64,000 bases of DNA, from contig JAQGDQ010000078.1 in NCBI GenBank assembly GCA_030141605.1, positions 436,001 through 500,000 on the forward strand, written 5' to 3'. Of this stretch, positions 45,585 to 58,000 are shown piece after piece. Positions within the stretch are counted from its first letter, which is position 1. Every line of letters begins with the position of its first letter. Made by a program: the position numbers and the translations under genes. The notes beneath the pieces were generated by a model. It was not told the DNA's origin, made no database searches, and saw only the letters and a list, made by a program, of their open reading frames with translations. The stretch comes from Tubiluchus corallicola (taxonomy: Eukaryota > Priapulida > Priapulimorpha > Priapulimorphida > Tubiluchidae).

Positions 45585-46090
45585 ACCACCATCCGATTTT
45601 GGAGCAACAAGCTCAGTACGAGCCAAGACATACAAAGTACAGTCAGATTGTGAACATTCAATAGCAAATGCAAACTCCTTAACATTACTATCATTAATTT
45701 ATTTATGAAAAAGCTATTTAATTGAGTATGGTTATATGTACAGAGCTAAACAAACTTATAAACTTTGTATATGTTACAAACTTATAAAACTTTCCAATTA
45801 AAATCGAAACAAATCATTGAAGCTACGCAAGAATTGCAAACTTATACAACACTAAACAAATAAGTAAAAACCCGTCTATTTCAAAAACGAAAAAATGAAT
45901 GAACCCGATTATGCAAAATATTTTTATTCAACCAAATCACTTATACTCTTGTTAGCAGTTAGCACCAGTGCACAGCTTTAACTACCTTCTTCATATCCAT
46001 TGACTTCAGCATAATTAAAATACCGAATCCATGAGCAATGCAGATCCAAAGTTTTTATACAGCTTTCAGTTCTACATAAACAAGAAACTA
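45585..46090. other. Convergent 3' ends of the Shisa-like gene and GNL2
   Basis: Only 506 bp separate the two stop codons. ATTAAA at 45797-45802 (+) and AATAAA at 45923-45928 (-) are candidate polyadenylation signals, so the transcript ends may lie close together or overlap. Confidence 0.5.
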
Positions 46091-49000
46091 TTAACTGTTG
46101 TTGTTAGGCGTACTTTTTCTTCTATTTTTCACATTTGCTGTAGCATAATAATGCTGGCCAACTTTTTTCGGACGCATTCCCCTCTCCACACGTCGCCGCT
46201 ACAACAGAAATAAGTGTCATTTTAATCTCAGAAAGCAACGACTTTACAGTCAAGACCCATTGTTATAATAATGATGTGACTGTTATCCAAAACCATCATA
46301 TTCTGAATTAATAACCCATTATCAAGCCATTTAAGGACAAATTGTTTAGCATAAAAAGAGAGTGTCTTACATTGTTTTGTTTGAGGAAATGAGTACACTA
46401 CATTTGATTATATTATTAGAAATATTGAGAAAGCAGATATTATTTATTTATACATTTAACATTTTCTGAAGTGCTTGGGAAAATCAGTGTAAAATCATCG
46501 GCATGTGCCAATGCAGGATGCAACAGCAAAGCAGTTAACACAATTCTTTATAATTTTGGCCTTTAATTTAAACACTGAATAAGACAGGAAACAAAATGGT
46601 TCCTTGCCTAACCTTACTGACATTAAATTTATATGACTGTTCTGTACCTACAACTAACAAATATTTTGCAAGAATCTTTGGAAGGTTTCTTAAAATTTAT
46701 TAAAGTATATATGTGTATCACCACAAATATATAGTATGAATATGTTGGCCATCACACAGTAAGGATATCATAATAAGACATACCTCTTTGGCAGTTAATT
46801 TTTTCTCTACTGCTCCTCTAACAGGGTTGGAGCTTGTCAATTTCCATTTCTTGCATTTAGTTCTAGGTGGCAGCACTTCTACAAGCATGGCAGCATCCGT
46901 TTCACGGATATTATATGCTGCGTCAAGATCTCCTAAAATGAAGAACATCTTATCACATTCAGTACAACATTCAATACATGGCAAACAAACTATCAATATT
47001 GGTACATCATACTGTAATATTATGTTTCATACACTATCATTACCATAAAAGAATAACTGTACTGCAGTGGGTAGAGAAGCAAAGGCTTCTATAAGCCCAG
47101 TAACGCGTGAACCAGATAAAAAGGAATTGATATGTGATAAAAAAAACAGGAAGAAAGATTAGATTTCACAAGACTGGAAGGATGAGTTAGGGAAGCAAAA
47201 AGTAAAAAGACCATAGGTCGTAAGAAGTGTAATCAGCTCTAAGAATTCATCAATGTGGCTGCTGCAATAAGCATAGGATATTCAGAAGTATTGTATTTAT
47301 CAAAAATCATTGCTTCGTGTTTCTCTTTAATTTTTTGTGTTAGTTGAATTGTTCTTAATTTATCATTTATGAAATTCCAAAGCTTTGCATGGATCAACAT
47401 TTGCAGGTTATTTCACTGACTAACAGAAGGGTTTTATTAAATTACATCAACTCATAGCATTTAAAAAGAGTGTTTACCTTCTTATGCAAAATGGGTTAGG
47501 TCATATAGTGAATACAAGTTCATCTAGAAAAGTTTATTGAACAAAGACAGAGAGATGAACTTTGTTCCTCTTCGAAGTGTACTGCGAACACCCGCAGAAT
47601 CGATACATCACACAAAAACATTGCAGTCAACAACAGCTCCACATACGTAACTGAGAGTCGACTTTTCTTAATTAAATCAGGATCTCAACAGTCACGGGTG
47701 CAGAGACAAAACTGGGAGCATAGTTAAGCCAAACTGTACTTGTGGCTCTTTGTGAGAAACAATACAACGTTACTTGCTCGAGTGTCTCCTATATACAGTT
47801 AGTAGAATGAACCTTGAGGAAAACTAATTCAGCTATATCAATAAAATGTTTTCCCGTTTAACATAAATAACTTGAGCCATCAACTGAAAATTTCGACATT
47901 TCTTTTTGGATCCTCTCAACAAAACCACGGCCAAAATTTTACATTGTTTTAGACCATACAAGGCTGAATAAAATCTACACATCTTTTTTCATCAATTCAT
48001 TGTATGTAATAATACTAATTAATATCAATATTTCTCATTACTAACACGTAATTGTCATACATCATATTTTGTAACAGGCATTTCTTTTACACTCTAACGT
48101 ATTATTAACCAGTTATGCAAAACAGTATACCAAAAGTTACAATTGATAAAAAAACGTTTTTTTGACAAAAAAAACAAAGCAGTTGCTGCAACATGAATAA
48201 ACCAAAAATCACCTGAACATGTGGCACAAACGAAATGTTATATAACAATAAGAGTACAGAATGTAACAGTTGAAATACAAGTAGTCGCTGGCTATTATGG
48301 AGTTTGTATTTGATTCAACCTGTTGCCAAATGTCATGTTAGCAGCTAAAATCTTAGTAGCTATTGCAGTAACATAAATAGAAGCAACATATATATTGCAT
48401 GACTATAGCTACTGCATAGAATAATATACATGAATTTGTATAGAATAAAATTTTAGAATAAAACATACATGCAACAGCATCAACCAGTTAAAACCACCAC
48501 AAACAGAATAGCACACAAACGAAAGCTCTACAACAAAGTCTTTTCTGCCTGCTAACTATTTTCATGAGCAATGTGATGCAATGTCACAAACATACCTGAA
48601 TTTCTTTTCCGTGATTTTCGTTTTGTGCTTTTGGTGGTATTTGATTCAGTACTTTTCGATGGTTTTTCAAGTTTTCTTTTATTTGCAAGTCCTGGTGCAT
48701 TTTTTGTGTCTAGCTGTTTTAGCTTGGTTCTTGTCCTCACATGTTTATCAGGTCTAGAGTCTCTTTTTGTTTTAGGTAATTCGTCATGGAACTCTTCACA
48801 CTTTAACCTTGATTCACTTCTCCTTTTTTGTCCTTTTAGCTCAGCTTTCATAAGTCGTCTGACTTTTTTTGCTGACTTCACACGTTTCTTTTTTGATGTA
48901 GGAGTAATATCTGCGTCATCTTTGCAATTTAGTGGTATGAAATCAGTCTCAATTAATCCTTTATTGCTAGGTTTATGACAGCTGCCTTGCAACACATCCA

Positions 49001-52000
49001 AAGAACTTTCTGCTCCTAAATCTGACAAAGAAAGATTATGATGCTCTAACTCATTTTCACTATTACAGGAATCATTGTCCAAGGCTTCAGAAAAGCCGGC
49101 ATTATCTTGTGGTAAAACGCACCAAGCAGTTTTACTCTCTAGTTCTGGCACATCATGATCATTAGGCATAACATTAGAGTCTTCAGAAATGCCACTAAAT
49201 GGTTCATCAACATCATCATTGTCGTCACTTAGCTGCTCTTCAATTGAATCATCAGCACCATCCTCGGGAACGGAACGAATATCATCACCACTGAATTCAG
49301 GAAATACTTCAATTTTTCTCAAATTCTGATGTACATGTGGCTTTAGATCATCGTGCTTGTTTGATAGTTGAGCATCACTTGTACTATCTTCATTATGTGT
49401 GGAGGATTTATCCTCATTGCTGCTTGGAATCTCTTGGTACTGTTTTTCTGAATTTTGCTAGAAAAAAATAAAAACTAAAAATTAGATCAAATTTGTTAAG
49501 GATCCAAGTAATAAGACTAATATGAAATGATAATGTATTGCTAAAAATAGGAACCAGTTTACAGTTAATGCAAAAATTCATAAAGGGAAGCACCTTTAGC
49601 AATTTTTTGTCATTAACACACATTAATAAGTAAACGAACTTCCGATTTTATTAATATTTCAGTTATACTAAAATGAAAAAATCATATCCCTTTGCTTTAT
49701 ACTTAATTTTAACTTCGACGCAACACATATTACATATATTATAACAATTACACGATATATGAACAAGAAATTTTTAATTTACTATTGTATAAGTGAGAAT
49801 ATTTAAAACTTGTTCACAGCAAGCCACTGTATCACAAATCACTCTGAAAGCAGAGCTTGTTTAGAGTAATTTGACAGTAAGAAAAGAAAAGACAACGAAA
49901 AGAAACATACAGTGAATCAGCTAAGGATAGAATAAATTAAACAGGATTTAAAAGAATTAGTAAGGAGGGGTTATTAACAATAACAGAATCCATGAACCTT
50001 ATAGACCAAGTGAAAGTCTAAATGTACTACAACGAAAACAATAGCCTCATTTACAAGTATAGATAAAACTAAATATATCTGGAACAGTGATGTGACAGCT
50101 ACTATTTTGTCAGCTATCAGCTATTCTAACCCATACTTATAAGCTATTGCAGTTACTTAAATATTCAGTTATTTCAAATAATTTTAGTTTCCAACTATCA
50201 GTAACTGTGTAGCAATAAACAGCACATAGTTAGCTATAACTTATATGTTTTATAAATGTTCACTGTAACCGATGTACCACACTTTTGTATAGCAGCTTAA
50301 AAGTCTAGTTTTATACAACAACATGTCACGTACAAGCACTATTATTATTGCGAGGACACATTAGAAGATATGCACAGGATGCACTGAAATTTGAAATCAT
50401 AAAGTGTTGAGTTTTGATTTGAAATTACAAAGTACTGTTTTAGCAATCACTTATTGATATTTAGAATAAGCAGTCCTAATCTGTTACTTGGCATATGCAT
50501 GACGCTAAGAGAAGCAGCAAAGATTTGTAAATAAATGTTCCAGTTAAAAACTTGTGAGCTTTAATAGGCAGATACATGACATTACGAGGTACAGCATTAA
50601 ATGGCGAGTATCAAGAAATTAGTAGGATTTAGATTCGATGATCATAATTTTTAGTTACAGGTAAGTAACAGGCCTTCTAGTAGTTCGAGTTACCAGCTAC
50701 TTGTGCTAGTTTCCACAGCTATATAGCTAAGTTACTGATACCTATAATTTCAGCTAACAGCTGAGCTAGTAGCTGTAGAGGTCAAATCACTATTCTGAAG
50801 TTTTCTAAGCAAGACATAATTGTATAAAAATAAGTGCAAATAAAAAGGGAAAGAGTCGAAGAAAATGGAGTAAACTACAGGACGTGTTCTGAAGGAAGAA
50901 AAACAACAACTGCAAATCACTCACTTCACTTTCAGGTGGTTTTACAAAGTAAGGCAGCCTTCCTCTTTGCCAATCATTTAGAACCATTTTTGCAACTGTA
51001 GGCATATCTGGTTCTGCACCCTGAAATAAATTAAAACTTTTTTACGGTTCTGTACCTTCGGTGATATAGAGAATGTGATATAGAAAATATTACAAATTTG
51101 CTGTTGTAATAATATGGAAAGAATTTAAAGTCTTTGTAGTTTTAGTGTTAAGTGAACGGTATCTACAGCCAGAAGGAAGCATTTCAAAAAACGTATTACC
51201 AGGATAATGTTCGTCACAAATGACAAATTGCACTCTCTTTGCAACCCTCATTTCCTACAAATGTGTTATAGGTTACTGTTCATATTCCTATTATTTTTGA
51301 AACAGATTTAACAACCTGACTGCTATATGATTCGCTATAAATAAAAGGCAGTAAAGCAACTAAACATTTTGTTAGTAAGACAAAAGATGACGTAATACGT
51401 AATAGCAAAGTGTTACCTTTAGAAGTTTACCACTCCGCCGCGCAAGCATTTCCAAAAAATCTTCAGCATCTTTCCAACCAGTTATTTTATATGTTTTTTC
51501 TAGATATTCTTTTTTAACCCTTTCCAGCACAGCAGCAATGTAGTCCTCTGGGTTATCGACTTTTTCTACTCTCACCTATTTTAAATAAATGTTGAATCAA
51601 CTTTTACTCTTCAAATTAGCGGGCACTTAACGATACCATTAATTACATTATGACTGTGAATGTCAGAATGTTCATAAACCAATGCAATTTATTTTTGCAA
51701 CAATTATTACCCATTGAAAATAACAAGTTGAAAGAAAGGAGAGACTGAAAAATTGTGGACTAGTTGGGATTCGAACCCGAGATGTACTCTCATGCTCTGC
51801 CATCTGAGCTACTTGTTCAACATAACAGAGCAAGTCTAAGATTTTGTTCTTGCAGCTCACAATCCAACTGTGCCACATGTATCCATGCCATTAGAGGATT
51901 ACTTATTCTTCAAATAAGCTGGCACTTAACGAACTCTCAACTGATTACCGGCAATGGTTTGAGAACAGTCTTGATCAAATTCACAGTCATAATCAAATTA

Positions 52001-55000
52001 ATAAATGCCAAATATTTTACCTTAATGCAGTGCAGAAAAAAGTTTAAATTTAATAACAATACATTACACTTCGCATAGTTTGATAATTTGTGAGTTCTTG
52101 TTGAATTCGATTTCTACCTGTACTGCTTAGGCGTACCACAAGAGCTGGCGGCTTTGAGGTAAGGCGCTTGGCTGCCGATCCAGAGGGGTCTGAGTTTAAA
52201 TCCTGCTTCATGGGGTTTTTTAAGCAATGTTCCAGATGCACAGGATTCTCTAGGCACCTTGCCAGGTCTATTCAGGCTTAATGGCATACCTAGTCATGTA
52301 ATGGGAAAAGACGGCCGAGCAATGGCCAGCCAGCTGGCTCATTGTGTGCTAATGCTACGAAAATAGATGCCATATCCACCTATCCCAATGCTAGACCGAT
52401 GTGACTAGTCACCAGTCATTGTAACCTTCCACAGACTATTGCCTGTTGAGGATCTTGACAGTACTTAACCTTTCACATACATCAAAAATTATATCTCTGA
52501 ACATTGAGTAGTTTGCACTTTTGGTAAAAAGTTTATAGCTGTCTGCTAAACCACGAACAAGTCGATGTTCAGTGACATATAATTTTTTATTTATGTGAAA
52601 AGTTAAGCACTGTTAAGATCCTGACATGAGTGCCTTTCTTCTTCTTCTTCTTCTTCGTCTTACTCTCTTTTATTTATAAGGAGAAGAAATCATTACACAA
52701 TGCAATAAAAACTTGCTAGTCTTACAGATAGCATAAGCAATAATGTGACTTAAGCACGATCTGTGCATTTAATTTATTAACATGTTGTTCTAGCATGCCT
52801 TTTCCTGTTATAAATGGGAAAATTTTGTACTTGTGACGCTTTTACTTCAACAATATTATCTATTCACTTACCACACCCTTGAGGACCAACTCAGTATCTG
52901 AATCTCCAGTGGGATACACGACACCTGGACAATCAATGAGATAAATGCGTCTCATCAGTGTCACATATTGCCATACCTAAAAACATAAAACTATCTAAAA
53001 AGCATATCAACATTACTAAAGCAAAGCAAAACCATTCAGGTAATCACTTGGAAAGATCAGCAGTCACAGTTTGCATCACAAAAAGCACCACAGCCGCCAC
53101 ATGATACACACAATGATAATGTTCAGTTTTACTGGTTGACAGTGTTTGAAAAAAGTGCCCATCAACAGGAAAATGACAAGACGAATAATTTAATATAAGC
53201 CTATACAACTACATACAATTCCATTGAACAGACGGATATCTGTTTTCTACAAACTGTCTAAACAACATTTAAAATAAAGCAAGAAAACCTATGCAGACAA
53301 TTCATAAGAAGGACACTGAATATGAAATATGAAAGAGCTCTTCCTGTGCAGTCATTTTTTACTCTTTCTCCAACTTATTATATCTTAAACCAGTGACATT
53401 TAGCTACTATTTTTGCTTTTTATATCCCTGCTTCCCCTATATATATCGTTTTTAGCATTTTGACTGCAATTTTTCAGCTGATGAAGCCTGCTAGGGTGAA
53501 AACTTCTGTAAGAAATAAAAATTATTTTTGACTACAAGGGCATTCAATGTTTTATGATGTTGAACATAGAACATACCTTAGTCTCTCCAGCAATTGGTGC
53601 AACATTGCAGACTTTCTTATTCCTCAAAGTGTTGATGATAGACGACTTTCCAGTATTGGGATAACCAATTAGACCCACGCTTATCTGTCGTTTATCTAAA
53701 TGCAACTAGAAATAGTACGCTTTATCAGATATTATCAAGTTATGGTATTAGGTTATGTAATGCAGTGTTACAAAAGGGTGATTGCACTTTAGCAACAGAA
53801 TAACCACAAGCAAAATGACTGCTACCATGAGCTACTACCGGGCATTGAAAGTACAGAGTTTTTCATAATTGCAGTACAGGTTTGTAGACAAAACAATTAG
53901 TAAGGAGTTATAATAAGAGTCTAATATATTTAGCATTTGTTTTTATAAGAAACAAAAAAATTGACGTATGACCCAATTTTTTGTACGCTCTACTTTGAAG
54001 GATAATAACATAGTTTTAACTATGCCGACTTATGGAACGGTTTTGGCTTTGCAAGCACACAAATACTACCAAGGCTTTGTGGGGCAAATAGCAAATAAGG
54101 AAGTATGACAATAACATAAAAAGATTTAAATGTAAGCCTACCTTAGCAAACTGTCGTAACAAGTTAATCAGTGCTCCCTTTCCAAAAGGATTCTTAAGAC
54201 TAGCATGAAATGCCATCGTTGGATATTCATGTGACAGTATGGCAACCCACTTTTGCTAAAAGATAATACACTATTATTTACAAATTCACTAAAAGGTGCC
54301 ACAAATCACCAGATGTTTGAAAAGGTGCCACACAGACATAGTAAAAAGATAGTCTGAACAGGCCAAATGAAGTTAAAAATTTTTCTTAAGCTTACCTGGC
54401 AAAAATGTATGGTAAAAACTATGAGACTTGTACAATTTCATCTACATTATAGTGTACATGTACTTCACTGTGCTATTACAGACAATGCAAACATTTTTTA
54501 CAGTGCAAATGGGCCATTGAAGGTAGAAATGTTTAGGAAAGCTGGTTCTGATGTTCAGTAGAATCACAACATTTTCAAAGCTGAACAACTGTGGGATTTC
54601 AAAAATGTTTTAGGTAAAAACCTACAGTTCTGTTGCATAGTTGCTGAGTTATCCTCATGATACACCTAACTTCTCACAACTGTTCAAGTATACTAATAAT
54701 AGTAGATAATAGCTAATGTATGTTGAAACAGGGCCACCCTTCACAGATGTGTAACAGCTGTATGTCATAAAACAACAGCCTTACGAAATTAAGAGTAGAT
54801 TTACTAAACAATAAGCTCAAGTTAATTTGCACTACTTATTCAAAATTTGAGCAACTTTATAAGTAATGATGCACATCTCTGATGAAAGAACCATTTTAAA
54901 TAGTGAACCACAAGCACATTTCTATTTTTGAAAGTACAATAGCAATCCATTACATCTTTTCACATAGATGTATAGTTTACTCTAAATAGCAAAAAAATAC

Positions 55001-58000
55001 TAACCACGAATCATATGAATTTGAAATTATATAGATTTAAATACAATTTTAAATCTTAATCATGTAGCAATACACAGCTAAGACTGACTTATGATAAATA
55101 TTATCTTTGCAGCAATATTAGTACAATTAAAGAACACATACCGTGACCCATGTTGGAACCAAGTCAACTTTATTTATCACAAATATCAAATGTTTATAAT
55201 TCTTCTCTTTCTTCAAGTATTTTTCAATGTGTGCAGAACGAGTACCTTGTGGATCTCTAGCATCAAGAACTTGAATCAGTACGTCTGATGAGTCTATGAC
55301 CTAAACAACACACAACCAACCATGTGACCATGGTAGAAAATTTGAAAGTGAAAAGGCATGTTTTTTAAACTATGTAAATGAATAACGTCAAGGCCGTTAC
55401 CTCAAAATAACTATTGCAAAACCAATGTTACAATTCAAATAACAGTGGGTGTGTGCATATGTGTGAGAGTATGGGGGTGTATGTGTGTGTACGTGCATTC
55501 GTGAATGTGTGTGCGTGCATGCGTGCGTGGGTGACAAAACAACTTTAAGTTTCACATACTCAGTGGAAATATTAATTAAAGTTCACCATAATTCTAGAAT
55601 CTCCTAACCTTAATTTCCAAATTTGTATTTTGTAATCAGACAGCACTTCGTAATTTTTTTTTGAAACCAAACTGATTCTGATATTAATATTAAACTTAAT
55701 ACCAGCAAATCTTTTCATGTACACAACTTAATTGACTATAAAGAAGTGACAATTTCAAAAAAAAAGTATGGAGAACAAAAAGTTATAAAGATTACCACCC
55801 CATACCACCCGTAGCTACCCAACTAGTAGTATAAGTTGCAAATGCACTTGTCTAGCTCCTTTAGGGAAAACAGGATGATCCCATTTTAAAGTACGGATAC
55901 AAGTATACATTTTAATTCCTATAACAGCGCTAAAGCATTTTCAATAATTAAATAAAAGGTTAAAATAACTTAATTAATGACCAAGGAGACCAACTAATGA
56001 TGAATCATACATGAACATAATTTTTAACAGCACAAAAAGTGCATGAATGTATTTGCACATTGTGAAAGCGAAAACTGAGGTAGAGTGATACTATGCAACA
56101 TTCAGTTGATATGTACAAAAACTCTAGAAATTTTAAGTTTAAAATTCAAATTACAAGTTTACACTTGTGCACACATGAACACTCGAACGTGTGTGTACTA
56201 CATCACAACCGAATTTGTCTGAACTGAGAAGCACAGAACCTGTTTTTTGTGCAACTTGTTTCCGAGATACAGGTACTAGTGTCCGTCTAACTAGCAAATG
56301 ACGAAATTTGTGAAAAAGCAAAGAAACTAGCTGCACGAACACAAAATTACATTTTGTGGTAAATACACCTTCATGTAAGTTAATCTTGAAAAATAGTATG
56401 TTCCCTTTCGATATTTTACAGAACAGATTGTTCTGAGTTATAGTTTTAGATTGTGTCCGGTTATCTTTTAAGATTAAACAGCAGTTAGTGACACACGAAG
56501 GCTCACTTTTACACATGCAAATACTAACCAACCTTATATAACTCATTCCATAACCTTTTTGACTGGCCTTTGTTGAAAATCATTTCCCTGGCTTCTGATT
56601 TAACACCATCATCATCTTGCATAATGTCTTTATCATTGTTTATGTCATATTTTTCTGACAGCTCTTCAGCCTGCATTGCTAGAGTCTATAACCACAGGAG
56701 GAAAAAATGCTTAAATAACTTCAAAAATCAGCACTTGTGCAAGTATATCTTAAACTAACTGCACCTATCAACATGCATTTTAACTTTATGCGAGAATTGT
56801 TATTTAGTGTTAATTAACTTATCCACTTTTTTATATAAACATTTATTTATTAACAGCATTAACAACAAAGCACATGCACGCACACGCACACGCGCACGCA
56901 TGCACACACACACACACATATTGATTAACTGAAGTTTCTGCTGTTAATATAAATGTTGGCATTACCCCTCAAAACAATCACCCATAGTTACTACAATACA
57001 AAATAAGAGAAATTCATAACAAGATCATTCTGTTTCACAACAGATGAAAAAACAAACTAACATGAAATAGTTATATAGGATTGACATAGGTAAGTATTAA
57101 ACAAAAACAATAGCTACAAATACATAAATAGATTCTTCTGTCATAAATATAAAGGGGAAAAAACAAGTTGCTCAGATTTGTCTGTTAGATTTTGATACAA
57201 ACATCTAGGTTTCATACACCACTAATTTTATCAGGAAACATGTTAGACCCACATAGTAATAATTTTGTTTGTTCATTTAAGATAAGATCTAAAAAATAAA
57301 CTTGTGGCAACAATAAAAGATAAATGTTAATTTATTGTCTTGTCTGAAGTCGTTGTATTTATTACATTGCAATAAAAAGTGTGTGGTGGTTTCCTCTGCT
57401 AGACCACAATTTGAACAGACAGGTGAAGGCGATAGATTAGATAGATATACTGTTTCATTTAGGGCACTCGTAGCTGACAACATGTCAAAACAGCAGGGAT
57501 CGTGGGCCAGAAAAATAATGTGCTTTAAATAAACTTAACACTACAGTATTTATCCACTTAACATTATAATTAATGTACATGAATGTACATTAATGTACAT
57601 TAATGAATCAGAGAAGTTATAATTACACACAGAAATGAGTTAAAGGCAAGTAATTAATTAATCTGACTCTAACAGAAGTCACTGGTCATAAAACATAAAA
57701 TTAAAAACGCAACACAAAAACTTAAATGACAACAAATGTCATCATTCATTCAAATGAACCCGGGTATAAGCTGTTCAGAGAACTGACAGAGTAACTAACA
57801 AACTAGATTAAAGCAAGTGAATTGCCAAAAAGTACAAAACTAAATACAGTAAAATAAGCAAATGTAAACTCAAATAACTCAGGAAAGCCTTGCCAAAACC
57901 GGAACAACCAAAATGGGGTGTTAAATAGCGCTGTCTTTTTTGCTTTGACAATGTGTATTAACAAGCTTTATTTTAATTGTCAGGTCACCTTTTTAGATGT

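Noticed and set aside
56151-56546. 131-codon - strand frame
   Set aside because: It lies within repeat family B and reads past the GNL2 exon 6 donor.
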